Below are positions 1 through 8,309 of a stretch of DNA of 64,000 nt, piece after piece. The notes beneath the pieces are model-generated. The model made no database searches and had not been told where the DNA came from. It saw nothing but the letters and a program-made list of their open reading frames with translations. Both the position numbers and the translations under genes were made by a program. This stretch comes from Pseudooceanicola algae (lineage in GTDB: Bacteria > Pseudomonadota > Alphaproteobacteria > Rhodobacterales > Rhodobacteraceae), in contig NZ_CP060436.1 of the NCBI RefSeq assembly GCF_003590145.2, positions 2,547,001-2,611,000 on the forward strand, in the 5' to 3' direction. Position 1 is the first letter of the stretch; each line of letters starts with the position of its first letter.

Positions 1-377
1 AGCTTGGCGATCTGGCCGTCGGTCAGTTCAGGGTGGAACTTGACCAGCCAGAGGATCGCGTTGGGACGGTCCTGACGCTTGGACAGCGGGGTGTAGCGCG
101 GGCCACGACGCTTTTCCTCGCCCACGGCAGAGGGGTTGAATTTCAACGCCAGCCGGTGGAACGCATCGGCTTCGGCCTTTTCGATGTCGCCTTGCGTCAG
201 CTGGTTGTTGGCCACGGGGTCGAAACCCTTCACGCCGGCAGCCACGTCGCCATCGGCGATGCCCTGGACTTCCAGTTCGTGCATGCCGGTGAAATCGGCG
301 ATCTGCTTGAAGGTGATTGTCGTGTTATCCACCAGCCAGACGGCGGTGGCCTTGGCCATCAGTGGTTTGCCGGTCAT
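1..377 (-). CDS. trcR: TrcR-type cell-cycle transcriptional regulator (DUF1013), 3' end missing
   Basis: Partial gene: about 125 N-terminal codons are present and the frame runs off the left edge. The product begins MTGKPLMAKATAVWLVDN, followed by an IADFTGMHELEVQGIADG stretch and a KAEADAFHRLALKFNPSA stretch. These match my memory of the small DUF1013 family annotated as TrcR in alphaproteobacteria, a predicted helix-turn-helix regulator tied to the cell cycle. I chose ATG 377 over ATG 359 because AGGAG lies 9 nt upstream of 377 and family members usually carry the short MxKPLM lead; nothing comparable precedes 359. The family call is confident; the regulatory role is known only from the family. 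Confidence 0.88.
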   Translation of the reverse strand, partial: MTGKPLMAKATAVWLVDNTTITFKQIADFTGMHELEVQGIADGDVAAGVKGFDPVANNQLTQGDIEKAEADAFHRLALKFNPSAVGEEKRRGPRYTPLSKRQDRPNAILWLVKFHPELTDGQIAK

Positions 378-517
378 GTCTCTCAACTCCTGAACGTCAT
401 ATCTTTCCCGCTGCCTGGCCGGGGGGCCGAGGCGGCATCGGCGGGGCGATGCAGGCTACCGTTGTCGGGGAACTTGAGCGCTATATAGTCAAGTCGTGCC
501 GAAAATGGAAGAGACGA

Positions 518-1150
518 ATGCCAAAGCTCCTTGCCTGCCTGATCCTGAGCCTTTTCGCCCTGCCGCTGCGCGCGCAGGACCGGCCCGGGCAGTTCGACTA
601 CTACCTTGCCGCCTTCAGCTGGTCACCGGGGTATTGCGAGGCAACCGGCGGAGAGTCCGAGCAATGCGCGCCCGGCGCGGACTACGCCTGGATCCTGCAC
701 GGGCTCTGGCCGCAGTACGAACGGGGCTACCCCCGCGACTGCCCCAGCACCGTCGCCGCGCCCTCGCGCCGCCAGACCGCCGAGATGGCGGACATCATGG
801 GCACGGCCGGGCTGGCCTTTCACGAATGGCGGACCCACGGCACCTGCAGCGGGCTGAGCGCGCGCGCCTATTTCGACCTGTCCCGCAAGGCCTTCGAGGC
901 GATCCGCCTGCCCGCCTTCCCAGAGGAGGCGACCGAGGACCTGCGCCTGCGCCCCGCGCGGATCGGCGCCGCACTGGAGGCACTGAACCCCGCGATCCCG
1001 TCGGACGGCTACGTGCTGCGTTGCGAAGACGGGCGCCTGCGCGAGGTACGCATCTGCCTTGACCGCGACGACCTGTCCCCCCGCCCCTGCGGCGCGGATC
1101 TGCGCAGCTCCTGCGGGGGCGGGGCGGTGACCTGGGACGTGCAGGACTAG
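518..1150 (+). CDS. Ribonuclease T2 family protein, secreted
   Basis: 210 residues. An N-terminal signal peptide (MPKLLACLILSLFALPLRA, then QDRP) predicts export. The two RNase T2 signature blocks are both visible: CAS1 as WILHGLWPQY (around residue 66) and CAS2 as HEWRTHGTC (around 104-112), each carrying its catalytic histidine. Several cysteines (YCEA, EQCAP, RDCPS, GTCSG, LRCED, RICLD, SSCGG) fit the disulfide-rich periplasmic fold. Members cut single-stranded RNA by transesterification through 2',3'-cyclic phosphates, probably for RNA scavenging here. The start follows a GGAAGAG purine run. The stop overlaps the stop of the convergent oxidoreductase gene by 4 nt. Confidence 0.93.
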   Translation: MPKLLACLILSLFALPLRAQDRPGQFDYYLAAFSWSPGYCEATGGESEQCAPGADYAWILHGLWPQYERGYPRDCPSTVAAPSRRQTAEMADIMGTAGLAFHEWRTHGTCSGLSARAYFDLSRKAFEAIRLPAFPEEATEDLRLRPARIGAALEALNPAIPSDGYVLRCEDGRLREVRICLDRDDLSPRPCGADLRSSCGGGAVTWDVQD

Positions 1151-2121
1151 CCCCCGACCTTCAGCACGATCTTGCCCATGTGGCCGGAACTTTCCATGCG
1201 GGTATGGGCCGCGCCGACCTCTTCCAGCGGGAATTCATTGTCGATCACCGGCAGGCAGCGCCCCGCCGACAGCAGCGGCCAAACATGGGTGCGCAGGTCC
1301 TCGGCGATCTCGGCCTTGGCCTGGTCGGACTGCGCCCGCAGGGTCGATCCCGTGACCGTCAGCCGCTTCATCATCACCTGGGCAAAGTTGACCTCGGCCT
1401 TGGGGCCACCGAGGAAGGCGATCATCACCAGCCGCCCGTCGGGTTTCAGCAGGCGGATGTTGCGCGGGATGTAATCGCCGCCCACCATGTCCAGCACCAC
1501 ATCGGCGCCGCCTGCGGATTTCAGCACCTCGACGAAATCCTCGGAGCGGTAGTTGATCGCCCGCTCGGCGCCCAAGCTTTCGCAGAAGGCGCATTTGTCG
1601 GGCGTCCCGGCCGTGGTGAAAACCCGCGCGCCGAAGGCCGTGGCCAGCTGGATCGCTGTCGAACCGATGCCAGAGGAGCCGCCATGTACAAGAAGGACCT
1701 CGCCGCCCTGCAGGGCAGCGCGGCGGAAGACATTGGACCAGACGGTGAAATAGGTCTCGGGCAGGCAGGCGGCACTGCGCATGTCCATGCCCTCCGGGAC
1801 CGGCAGACAATGGGCATGGGGCGTCGTGACCTCTTCGGCGTAGCCGCCACCGGGGAGCAAGGCGCAAACGCGTTGGCCAAGCGCCTCGGCGGGAACACCT
1901 TGCCCAAGGGCGGTGATCTCGCCCGAGGCTTCGAGCCCCGGCAGATCGCTGGCGCCGGGGGGCGGGTCATAGGCCCCTGCCCTTTGCAGCGCGTCGGGGC
2001 GGTTGACGCCCGCATAGGCGATACGGATGCGGACTTCGCCCGGACCGGGCTGCGGCAGGGGGCGGTCGGTCGGGGTCAGGACCTCGGGACCACCGGGGCG
2101 CGAGATTTCCATGGCACGCAT
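1147..2121 (-). CDS. NAD(P)H quinone oxidoreductase, PIG3/zeta-crystallin-like MDR family
   Basis: 324 residues. It has the medium-chain dehydrogenase/reductase layout: an N-terminal GroES-like half (EVRIRIAYAGVNRPDALQRAG) and a Rossmann half with the nucleotide-binding GGSSGIGSTAIQLA motif near residues 150-163, then YRSEDF and GGDYIPRNIRLLKPDGRLV. It lacks the zinc-binding cysteine cluster of alcohol dehydrogenases, which points to the quinone oxidoreductase branch (one-electron or hydride reduction of quinones or enones, cytosolic). ATG 2121 is preceded by AAGGAG at 6 nt; MEISRPG at 2112 is an alternative start. It lies 43 nt downstream of the COQ9-family gene, so co-transcription is likely. 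The physiological substrate is unknown. Confidence 0.9.
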   Translation of the reverse strand: MRAMEISRPGGPEVLTPTDRPLPQPGPGEVRIRIAYAGVNRPDALQRAGAYDPPPGASDLPGLEASGEITALGQGVPAEALGQRVCALLPGGGYAEEVTTPHAHCLPVPEGMDMRSAACLPETYFTVWSNVFRRAALQGGEVLLVHGGSSGIGSTAIQLATAFGARVFTTAGTPDKCAFCESLGAERAINYRSEDFVEVLKSAGGADVVLDMVGGDYIPRNIRLLKPDGRLVMIAFLGGPKAEVNFAQVMMKRLTVTGSTLRAQSDQAKAEIAEDLRTHVWPLLSAGRCLPVIDNEFPLEEVGAAHTRMESSGHMGKIVLKVGG

Positions 2122-2164
2122 GAAGGGCTCCTTCGGGATTTTGGCGGCTGCGGGACGGGACGAT

Positions 2165-2869
2165 TCAGCCGGTATGGCCCGGCAGATCGCTGGCCGATCC
2201 GGGGCGGCGGATTCGCGACAGCAGCGCCAACGGCCCGCGGCCAAGCGCCTGACCCAGCGGGCTGGCCGCAATCCGCGACTTGGTCTTTTCGACCTGCATC
2301 ACATTTGCGATGCGGCGGGCGATGAAATCCCGTGTGGCCTGACTGTCCAGCGAATCATCCCCGAGCCAGAACAACACGCAGGAGGAATAGACCCCCGACA
2401 ACATCATCCGCTTGGTGTACCAGTTCACGTCATCCGAGGTATCGCCAAGGGCCGTCCAGATCGCATCGGCACTGTCCCAGACCGCCCTCGCGCCATCGGC
2501 CGTATGAAGCGGCAGCGCAAACAGCGCAGCCCCCCGACGGACCAGTTCCCGATCGGCAATGGCAAGGCGGATCTCGATCACGCGAGCGACCTTTTCGCTG
2601 TAGCGCAGGTCGGACAGGTCCTCTGCCTCAAGCTGACGGACCATTTCCGCGTCGCCCCGGCGGTGATAGGCCAGCGCCAGATCCACCGCACCACGGGGGT
2701 AAAGCGCCCGCGCGAGATCGGGCGACACATCCGCATCCCGCGCAGCAGCGCGCAGGGTGGCCTCGCTCCAGCCATCAAAGGGGACATGGGTCAGGGCGGC
2801 GTCCAGCAGTCGTTCGGCATCGCTGGTCCGGCCCGCCTCGGGCTGAACATTTGGGTCGCTATCAATCAT
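2165..2869 (-). CDS. COQ9 family protein, ubiquinone biosynthesis
   Basis: 234 residues. The N-terminal helical part (AERLLDAALTHVPFDGWSEATL, then ARDADVSPDLARALYPRGAVDLALAYH) has the TetR-like layout of COQ9, and the C-terminal DVNWYTKRMMLSGVYSSCVLFWLGD block is the most conserved COQ9 segment as I remember it. COQ9 is a lipid-binding accessory factor that presents intermediates to the COQ7 hydroxylase in ubiquinone synthesis. ATG 2869 has AAGGAG 6 nt upstream. It precedes the quinone oxidoreductase gene on the same strand, a loosely related quinone context. It diverges from rpsU, so 2870-3016 should hold promoters for both. Confidence 0.88.
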   Translation of the reverse strand: MIDSDPNVQPEAGRTSDAERLLDAALTHVPFDGWSEATLRAAARDADVSPDLARALYPRGAVDLALAYHRRGDAEMVRQLEAEDLSDLRYSEKVARVIEIRLAIADRELVRRGAALFALPLHTADGARAVWDSADAIWTALGDTSDDVNWYTKRMMLSGVYSSCVLFWLGDDSLDSQATRDFIARRIANVMQVEKTKSRIAASPLGQALGRGPLALLSRIRRPGSASDLPGHTG

Positions 2870-3016
2870 ATTGCGCTCCTTCTGAAACGGGCGGCTATCG
2901 CACCCTGATCCGGCCGCAGAGGCAGCCGGCTATACTGGACATGTAGGGCCAACCTTGCTATAGGGCCAGCTCCTGCAATTTCATGCAACTCAAACTAGGA
3001 AGGTGGTGACAACCAC

Positions 3017-3223
3017 ATGCAGGTTAGTGTTCGCGACAACAATGTCGATCAGGCGCTCCGTGCCCTGAAGAAAAAGCTGCAGCGCGAAGGCGTTTTCCGC
3101 GAAATGAAGCTCAAGCAACATTTCGAGAAGCCGTCCGAGAAGAAAGCGCGCGAGAAGGCCGAAGCGATTCGCCGTGCCCGTAAGCTGGCGCGCAAGAAAG
3201 CGCAACGCGAAGGACTTCTCTGA
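3017..3223 (+). CDS. rpsU: 30S ribosomal protein S21
   Basis: 68 residues, [20 protein letters not shown] followed by a lysine/arginine-rich tail ([17 protein letters not shown]), which is bS21. The protein sits near the anti-Shine-Dalgarno region of the small subunit and supports initiation. The start is fixed by an AGGAAGGTGG ribosome-binding site about 12 nt upstream. The gene is monocistronic, with a hairpin and T-tract just downstream. Length and composition are normal for alphaproteobacteria. Confidence 0.98.
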   Translation: MQVSVRDNNVDQALRALKKKLQREGVFREMKLKQHFEKPSEKKAREKAEAIRRARKLARKKAQREGLL

Positions 3224-3254
3224 ACTTTTTGTTCAGACGAACCTAAAAAAGATG

Positions 3255-3291
3255 ACCCCCCGCGGCCTGGCCTCGGGGGTTTGTCGTTTTT
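3255..3291 (+). terminator. Rho-independent terminator of rpsU
   Basis: ACCCCC (3255-3260) pairs with GGGGGT (3275-3280) around a GC-rich loop, followed by TTGTCGTTTTT. It lies 31 nt after the rpsU stop codon. Confidence 0.75.
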
Positions 3292-3392
3292 GTGCAAACG
3301 CGCAACGTGCCACCGGCCAAAGGCCTTAGGTCACAGGCGCCGGACACCCCCCCGTCCCCCCCCCCAAAGATCCTGAGCCCTCGTGTCGCAAA

Positions 3393-3432
3393 CCGGCGAT
3401 TCAAGCCGGATCTGACGCGTGGGAATCGCCGG
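3393..3432. repeat. Perfect 10-bp inverted repeat with 20-nt loop
   Basis: CCGGCGATTC (3393-3402) and GAATCGCCGG (3423-3432) are exact reverse complements. The hairpin lies between the rpsU terminator and the membrane-protein gene starting at 3545, roughly 110 nt before that start. There is no T-tract behind it, so it is more likely an operator or a leader RNA structure than a terminator. Confidence 0.55.
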
Positions 3433-3544
3433 GAAATGTAACAGTTACTTGAAAAGTGAACGGTCCGGTCTAGATAATCGGTTTGGGCGGCGCACCTCAC
3501 GTCTCGGTCGTCGCCTCTCCAACCACCTGAATTTCGGACAATCC

Positions 3545-4267
3545 ATGATGAGCCTATCTCGCTTTACCACCTCAGGCGCCCTTGCCCTGCTGGTGATTGC
3601 CAACCTGATCGCGATCCCGGTCGCCCTGATAAACCCCGATGTCTTTTCCAGTCGGATTGCTCAGGAAGACGGCCTGATCGAATATCTGACCGCGATCTTC
3701 CTTTTCGCCGCCGCCCTCGTTCTGGCCCTGCGCGGGGTTCAGCTTTTGCGGCTGCGCCACCATATACGGGCCGGGCTGACCTGGCTCTATGCGCTGCTTT
3801 ACACTTTCGTCGCCGGCGAAGAGATCTCCTGGGGGCAGCGGATCTTTGGCTGGCAGTCGAGCGACTTCTTCGTTGCCAACAACCAGCAAGCGGAAACCAA
3901 TTTGCACAATCTGGTCATCGGGCAAGAGCAGCTTGCCTCGACCCTGTTCGGGAATTGGCTGACCCCGGTGCTGCTGATGTATCTCGTGGTGTTGCCGCTG
4001 CTCTATCCGCGTGCCGCCTGGGTGCGTCGGACCGCAGCAAGCCTTGCCGTGCCCGTGCCGCGCGCCATGCACGCCTGGCTGGCAATCGGGGCCTCGCTGG
4101 TCATGGTGGCGATCACCGGCGTCTACCGTCAGTACGAGCTTTACGAGTATTCCTTCAGCCTGATTTCCCTGCTGATCTTCGTCCGCCCCCAGAACCCCGG
4201 TCTCTACGGCCGTGCCGCCCCCGAAGCGCGGGCCTGGTTCGGCGAGCAGGTCAGACCAGCCGAATAG
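3545..4267 (+). CDS. Uncharacterised multi-pass membrane protein with GEEISWGQR motif
   Basis: 240 residues. Hydrophobic segments are visible at about 12-28 (ALALLVIANLIAIPVALI), 48-62 (YLTAIFLFAAALVLAL), 73-85, 131-148 (LTPVLLMYLVVLPLLY) and 175-190, so five or so membrane spans. The most distinctive feature is FVAGEEISWGQRIFGWQ followed by FFVANNQQAETNLHNL. I recall that signature from uncharacterised bacterial membrane proteins but no function. The charged EE and QR pair next to a membrane span could form a polar active or binding site (inference). I chose ATG 3545 because the frame upstream of it reads like leader sequence. It is convergent with an Lrp regulator gene across a shared terminator. 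Confidence 0.75.
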   Translation: MMSLSRFTTSGALALLVIANLIAIPVALINPDVFSSRIAQEDGLIEYLTAIFLFAAALVLALRGVQLLRLRHHIRAGLTWLYALLYTFVAGEEISWGQRIFGWQSSDFFVANNQQAETNLHNLVIGQEQLASTLFGNWLTPVLLMYLVVLPLLYPRAAWVRRTAASLAVPVPRAMHAWLAIGASLVMVAITGVYRQYELYEYSFSLISLLIFVRPQNPGLYGRAAPEARAWFGEQVRPAE

Positions 4268-4350
4268 TCGAGGCGACCGGGTCACCGGTGCCGCCACGGT
4301 CTTTTGCAGGCAGGTTGGATCACGGGCAGGGGCTGTCGGCCTTCCCCTTT

Positions 4351-4378
4351 ACGGCCGTCCCTTTCAGGGGGCGGCCGT
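4351..4378. terminator. Bidirectional hairpin between convergent genes
   Basis: ACGGCCG (4351-4357) and CGGCCGT (4372-4378) are exact inverted repeats, with an inner TCCC/GGGG extension. It separates the membrane-protein gene (plus) from the Lrp gene (minus) and has short T-runs on both sides, as expected for a shared terminator. Confidence 0.6.
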
Positions 4379-4389
4379 TTCATGTGACA

Positions 4390-4851
4390 TCAGACCGGCA
4401 GCGCCGTCGTCTTGAAAACCGTCCGCAGCGCGAAAGAGCTTTGCATCCTCTGGACGCCCGGCAGCCGCGCCAGACTTTGGCGGTGGATGCGGGCGAAATC
4501 TTCTGAGCTTTCGGCGATGACCTTCAGCAGGTAATCCGCCGTGCCCGCCATCAGGTGGCATTCCAGAACTTCGGGCACCCGCGCCACGGCGGTTTCAAAG
4601 GCCTCCAGCAGGTCGTCGGCCTGACCGGATAGCCCGATCTCTACAAAGACGGTGGTTGCCAACTGCATCTTGCGGGCATCCAGAAGGGCGACATAGTCAC
4701 GAATATACCCTTCCTTCTCGAGGCTCTGAACCCGGCGATGGCAGGCTGATTGCGACAAGCCGACCCGGTCCGCCAGTTCGGCATTGGACATACGCCCGGT
4801 TTTTTGCAGCGCGCGCAAAATGGCACGGTCCATCGTGTCGAGGGGCATCAT
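4390..4851 (-). CDS. Lrp/AsnC family transcriptional regulator
   Basis: 153 residues. The N-terminal winged helix-turn-helix (LDTMDRAILRALQKTGRMSNAELADRVGLSQSACHRRVQSLEKEGYI, residues 5-50) is the classic Lrp reader head, followed by the RAM effector domain (VFVEIGLSGQADDLLEAFE, then VLECHLMAGTADYLLKV). Such regulators sense amino acids as octamers and bind DNA. No amino-acid gene is next to it, so the regulon is unknown. The start is MMPLD with AGAGG close upstream; the second ATG (4848) is equally possible. Upstream lies a long gene-free stretch. Confidence 0.93.
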   Translation of the reverse strand: MMPLDTMDRAILRALQKTGRMSNAELADRVGLSQSACHRRVQSLEKEGYIRDYVALLDARKMQLATTVFVEIGLSGQADDLLEAFETAVARVPEVLECHLMAGTADYLLKVIAESSEDFARIHRQSLARLPGVQRMQSSFALRTVFKTTALPV

Positions 4852-5439
4852 GCCTCTTTCAAAATCACTGTTCTTTCGCAGATTATCCCGATCCAGGGAA
4901 GATTGGCGAGGGATTCCTCCTGTAGACGCCGGATTTGCACCAAGTTTCCGCCTCCCGGCAGATCTGGCCCAAAGTTTGGCAGGGCAGGACGTTCCGCATC
5001 ACCGCCTGCCAGTTCAAGGTCGAGCGCGACGACGCACAAGGTATCCTTGGCCTCGGCTGGCTATGTCCGGGAAAGATCCAACAAAAGGGACCGGTGGTCC
5101 CCGACGACGCCCCGATCTCCCGGAAATCGACCGCGGCAAGTCCCGAAATCCGGCAACTGTGTTCCTTTCCCAGACCGAACGGGGTGAAGATCTCAGCCAC
5201 GCTGGAGGAGATCGGGCTCTATTCCGACGCCCACCAGGTGAAAGGATATGCACGCGCCAGGGTGAACTTGCGCTCGCGAAGCCCGGCAGACCTGACCGGA
5301 TTGGGGATACTTCGACGTGGGGCGGGGGCTCTGCCCCCACGCCCGAAGACCGCTCGACGCGGTCTTCGGGCGTTTCCCCGGGATATTTGGAACAGGGAAA
5401 CGATCAGGGCAGCGCTTTCGGGCACGCCCTCCCAAGGTG
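4852..5439. other. Gene-free stretch between the Lrp gene and pheT
   Basis: About 590 bases in which no reading frame has recognisable protein character; those present are arginine- and proline-rich GC shadows. The part near 4852-4950 is AT-richer and probably holds the Lrp-gene promoter. The right end carries the tandem hairpins listed separately. Confidence 0.5.
5317..5371. repeat. Tandem GC-rich hairpins downstream of pheT
   Basis: Two back-to-back inverted repeats. GGGGGC-TCT-GCCCCC lies at 5324-5338, followed by a perfect 13-bp stem, GCCCGAAGACCGC (5341-5353) with GCGGTCTTCGGGC (5359-5371), around the loop TCGAC. It is followed by a CCCCGGGATATTTGGAACAG tail. The GGGGCTCTGCCCC core with such a tail is a dispersed palindrome I associate with Rhodobacterales intergenic ends. 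It may end pheT transcription or protect mRNA 3' ends. Confidence 0.6.
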
Positions 5440-7836
5440 TCAGCCGCGGAGGGTGCCGCCGGTGGCCTTTTCGACCTTTTCGACGATCCTCGCACAAATG
5501 GCTTCGATTTCCTTTTCCTTCAGGGTCGCGTCTTTCGGCTGGATGCGAACAGCGAAGGCGAGGCTTTTCTTGCCCTCCCCGAGAGAGGCGCCGGTGAATT
5601 CATCGAAGATGCGGACGTCTTCGATCATGGTCTTGTCCGCACCGGAAGCGGCGTTGACCAGGGTCAGCGCATCGACCGAAGTGTCGACGATGAAGGCGAA
5701 GTCCCGCTCGATCGCCTGCAGATCGTTGAGGATCAAGGCGCCCTTGGAGGTGGAGGCGGCGCGGGGCAGCGGGATGTCTTCGGGCCAGAGAGTGAAGCCG
5801 ACCGCCGGACCCTTGACGCCCATCTGTTGCAGCACCTTGGGATGAATTTCACCGAAGACGGCCAGCATCTTTTTCGGCCCCAGGCAGATACGGCCATGGC
5901 GACCTGGATGCCACCAGGGGGCGCCGTCGCGCAGGACCTGGACCTTGGCCGGGGCGCCGAGGGCGCTCAGCAGCGCCTCGACATCGGATCTGGCGTCATA
6001 AAGATCAACCGACCGCGCCGATGCATGGACGTCCTTGGGGCTGGTGGCACCGACCAGTAGACCCGCGACCTGAAGGTGCTGTTCGCCCGGCTCACCGCCG
6101 GTCCAGACCGCGCCGACTTCGAACAGGGCAAGGTCCTGCTGGCCGCGTGCCTGGTTACGGGCCGCCGCCTGCAGCAGGCCGGCCAGAAGATCGGGACGCA
6201 TATGGCTCATTTCCGACGAGATCGGGTTTCCGACCATGGTCGCATCCGTGCCGCCACCAAAGAGGGCCGCCGAGGTCTTGTCGATGAAGCTGTAGGTCAC
6301 GCATTCGCTGTAGCCAAGCGCGGCGGCCGTGCGGCGGGCCGTCTGTTCGCGCTTTTGCAGCGGGGTCAGGATGGGCTTCGGCACGCCGGGGGCGATGCGC
6401 GGCAGGGGCTTGGGTTCCAGGTTGGACAACGAGGCGATGCGCGCGACCTCTTCCACCAGGTCCGCTTCGCCCAGCACGTCAGGCCGCCAGGAGGGAACCT
6501 GCGCCATATCGCCATCCATGACGAAGCCGAGCCGTTCGAGGGTCGCGCGCTGGTCATCCGCCGGGATTTCCATACCGACGAGCGAGGAGCAGCGATCCGT
6601 GTCGAGGCGATAGGCCCGCGCAACATCCGGGACTTCTCCGGCCACCACGGCCTCGGACACGCTGCCGCCGCAAAGCTCCACGATCAGGGCGCAGGCGCGG
6701 TCGAGCCCTTCCATGTTGAAACCGGGATCAATGCCGCGTTCATTGCGATAGCGCGCATCGGAATTGATCTTCAGCGCCCGCCCGCCATGCGCGATCGAGA
6801 TATGATCCCAGACGGCGGCTTCGACGAAGACATCGACAGTGGTTTCGTTGCAGCCCGAGGCCTCTCCGCCCATGATGCCGCCGATGGATTCGACGCCGTT
6901 GTCATCCGAGATGATCAGCGCGCCCTCGGGCATGGCATAGGTCTTTTCGTCCAGCGCCAGCAGTTCCTCGCCGCCCTTGGCGCGGCTGATCTTCAGACCG
7001 CCCGCGACCTTCCCCGCGTCGAAGACGTGCAGGGGGCGGTTCAGGTCGTAGGTAAAAAGGTTGGTCACGTCGACCAGCGCGGAAATCGGGCGTAGGCCGA
7101 TGGCCGTCAGCTTCTGTTGCAGCCAGGCCGGGCTGGGGCCGTTCTTCACGCCCTTGATCAGGCGCCCGGCGAAGACCAGGCAGCCGTCCGCCGCGTTGTC
7201 CTCGATGGTGACGGGGATCGGGCAGGCGCCCGCCTCGGTCAGCTTGTAATCGGGCATCGGGCGCAGGGTGCCGAGGCCCCGCGCCGCCAGGTCCCGCGCC
7301 ACGCCGCGCACGCCAAGCGCATCGGGGCGGTTCGGCGTGATCGCGATCTCGATCATCGGGTCGACGGTTTCAGGGCGGTTCTGCGCCAGCCAATCCGCGA
7401 AATCCTGCCCCACCTCGCCGGTGGGCAGTTCGATGATGCCGTTGTGCTCGTCCGAAAGCTCGAGCTCTTTCTCGGACGCCATCATGCCGTGGCTTTCGAC
7501 GCCGCGGATCTTGCCGACGGAGATCGTGATGTCCAGGCCGGGAATATACATGCCCGGCTTCGCCAGAACCACGGTGATGCCGGCCCGCGCATTGGGCGCG
7601 CCGCAGACGATCTGGGTGAGGCCCGCATCGGTCTCAACCTTGCAGACCCGCAGGCGGTCGGCATCGGGATGCTGCTCGGCCTCGGTGATTTTGGCGATGG
7701 TAAAGCCCTTCAGCTTGGCCGTGGGGTCCGTTACCTCTTCGACCTCGAGGCCGATATCGGTGAGGGCCTCCAGGATCGCGTCCAGCGAAGCGGTGGTGTC
7801 GAGATGTTCCTTGAGCCAGGAAAGGGTGAATTTCAT
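5440..7836 (-). CDS. pheT: Phenylalanine-tRNA ligase beta subunit
   Basis: 798 residues, normal for bacterial PheT. The order is MKFTLSWLKEHLDT start, EMAP-type tRNA-binding OB domain (residues 40-150, EQHPDADRLRVCKVETD and QIVCGAPNARAG), B3/B4 editing region with VDVTNLFTYDLNRPLHVFDA, B5 domain, catalytic-like core (VTYSFIDKTSAALFGG) and C-terminal FDX-ACB anticodon-binding domain ending VEKATGGTLRG. With PheS it forms the alpha2-beta2 enzyme charging tRNA-Phe. ATG 7836 has AAGGA 8 nt upstream. It is unusually separated from pheS by three genes, one on the opposite strand, so it needs another promoter or read-through from the yrhK/cupin pair. Confidence 0.97.
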   Translation of the reverse strand: MKFTLSWLKEHLDTTASLDAILEALTDIGLEVEEVTDPTAKLKGFTIAKITEAEQHPDADRLRVCKVETDAGLTQIVCGAPNARAGITVVLAKPGMYIPGLDITISVGKIRGVESHGMMASEKELELSDEHNGIIELPTGEVGQDFADWLAQNRPETVDPMIEIAITPNRPDALGVRGVARDLAARGLGTLRPMPDYKLTEAGACPIPVTIEDNAADGCLVFAGRLIKGVKNGPSPAWLQQKLTAIGLRPISALVDVTNLFTYDLNRPLHVFDAGKVAGGLKISRAKGGEELLALDEKTYAMPEGALIISDDNGVESIGGIMGGEASGCNETTVDVFVEAAVWDHISIAHGGRALKINSDARYRNERGIDPGFNMEGLDRACALIVELCGGSVSEAVVAGEVPDVARAYRLDTDRCSSLVGMEIPADDQRATLERLGFVMDGDMAQVPSWRPDVLGEADLVEEVARIASLSNLEPKPLPRIAPGVPKPILTPLQKREQTARRTAAALGYSECVTYSFIDKTSAALFGGGTDATMVGNPISSEMSHMRPDLLAGLLQAAARNQARGQQDLALFEVGAVWTGGEPGEQHLQVAGLLVGATSPKDVHASARSVDLYDARSDVEALLSALGAPAKVQVLRDGAPWWHPGRHGRICLGPKKMLAVFGEIHPKVLQQMGVKGPAVGFTLWPEDIPLPRAASTSKGALILNDLQAIERDFAFIVDTSVDALTLVNAASGADKTMIEDVRIFDEFTGASLGEGKKSLAFAVRIQPKDATLKEKEIEAICARIVEKVEKATGGTLRG

Positions 7837-7869
7837 CGGTCTGATCCTTATGCGCCGGGTGCGCGTCGG

Positions 7870-8283
7870 TTATTCGGATAACGTATTGGCGGCCTGATCG
7901 GAACCCGCGAAGACCGCAAGAAGACGCATCGGGCCAGCACCGGTGTTTTCACCTTCGTGAACAGAGCCGAAGGCCTCGATCACCGCATCGCCCGCCCGAT
8001 AGGTCTTCTTGCCGTCAGCGCCGTAATCCACCGTAATCTCGCCTTCAAGGATATAGGCGAACAGCGGCGCGTCGTGGTGATGCAACCCCGTGGTCTGCCC
8101 GGGCTGCATCGAGACGATGGCCGCAGTGATCTTTGCCACCCCTTCGGGATAGGCAAAGGGCTGGCCGATCACGGTTTGCGAGCTTGAGACCAGCACGTCC
8201 AGCGGTGGGTAGTCGTCAGCACCCGCCGGTCCGGCGAACGCCGAGACTGTCAGTGCCGCGATGCATAGGGCCTTCATCGTCAT
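7870..8283 (-). CDS. Secreted cupin-domain protein
   Basis: 137 residues from the chosen start, with a signal peptide (MTMKALCIAALTVSAFAGPAGA). The small single-domain beta-barrel cupin shows the metal-binding pattern GLHHHDAPLFAYILEGE and later GDAVIEAFGSVHEGEN, so a metal-dependent enzyme or binding protein in the periplasm is plausible; the substrate is unknown. Start 8283 has AAGGA 7 nt upstream and leads directly into the signal peptide; a start at 8307 would add eight residues in front. It lies 26 nt downstream of the yrhK-type gene and 33 nt upstream of pheT. Confidence 0.85.
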   Translation of the reverse strand: MTMKALCIAALTVSAFAGPAGADDYPPLDVLVSSSQTVIGQPFAYPEGVAKITAAIVSMQPGQTTGLHHHDAPLFAYILEGEITVDYGADGKKTYRAGDAVIEAFGSVHEGENTGAGPMRLLAVFAGSDQAANTLSE

Positions 8284-8309
8284 CTGCGTTCCTTCGGTGG
8301 TGGACAAGC

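Noticed and set aside
1180-2325. Long plus-strand open frame opposite the quinone oxidoreductase gene
   Set aside because: It is antisense to a clear MDR enzyme, has no family motifs, and its composition is the expected shadow of high-GC coding DNA.
4848-5340. Several short frames in the Lrp-pheT interval
   Set aside because: None has a plausible start site or protein-like composition; hairpins explain much of the sequence.
5317-7836. Plus-strand frames opposite pheT
   Set aside because: All lie antisense to a full-length PheT with every domain recognisable; they lack ribosome-binding sites and motifs.
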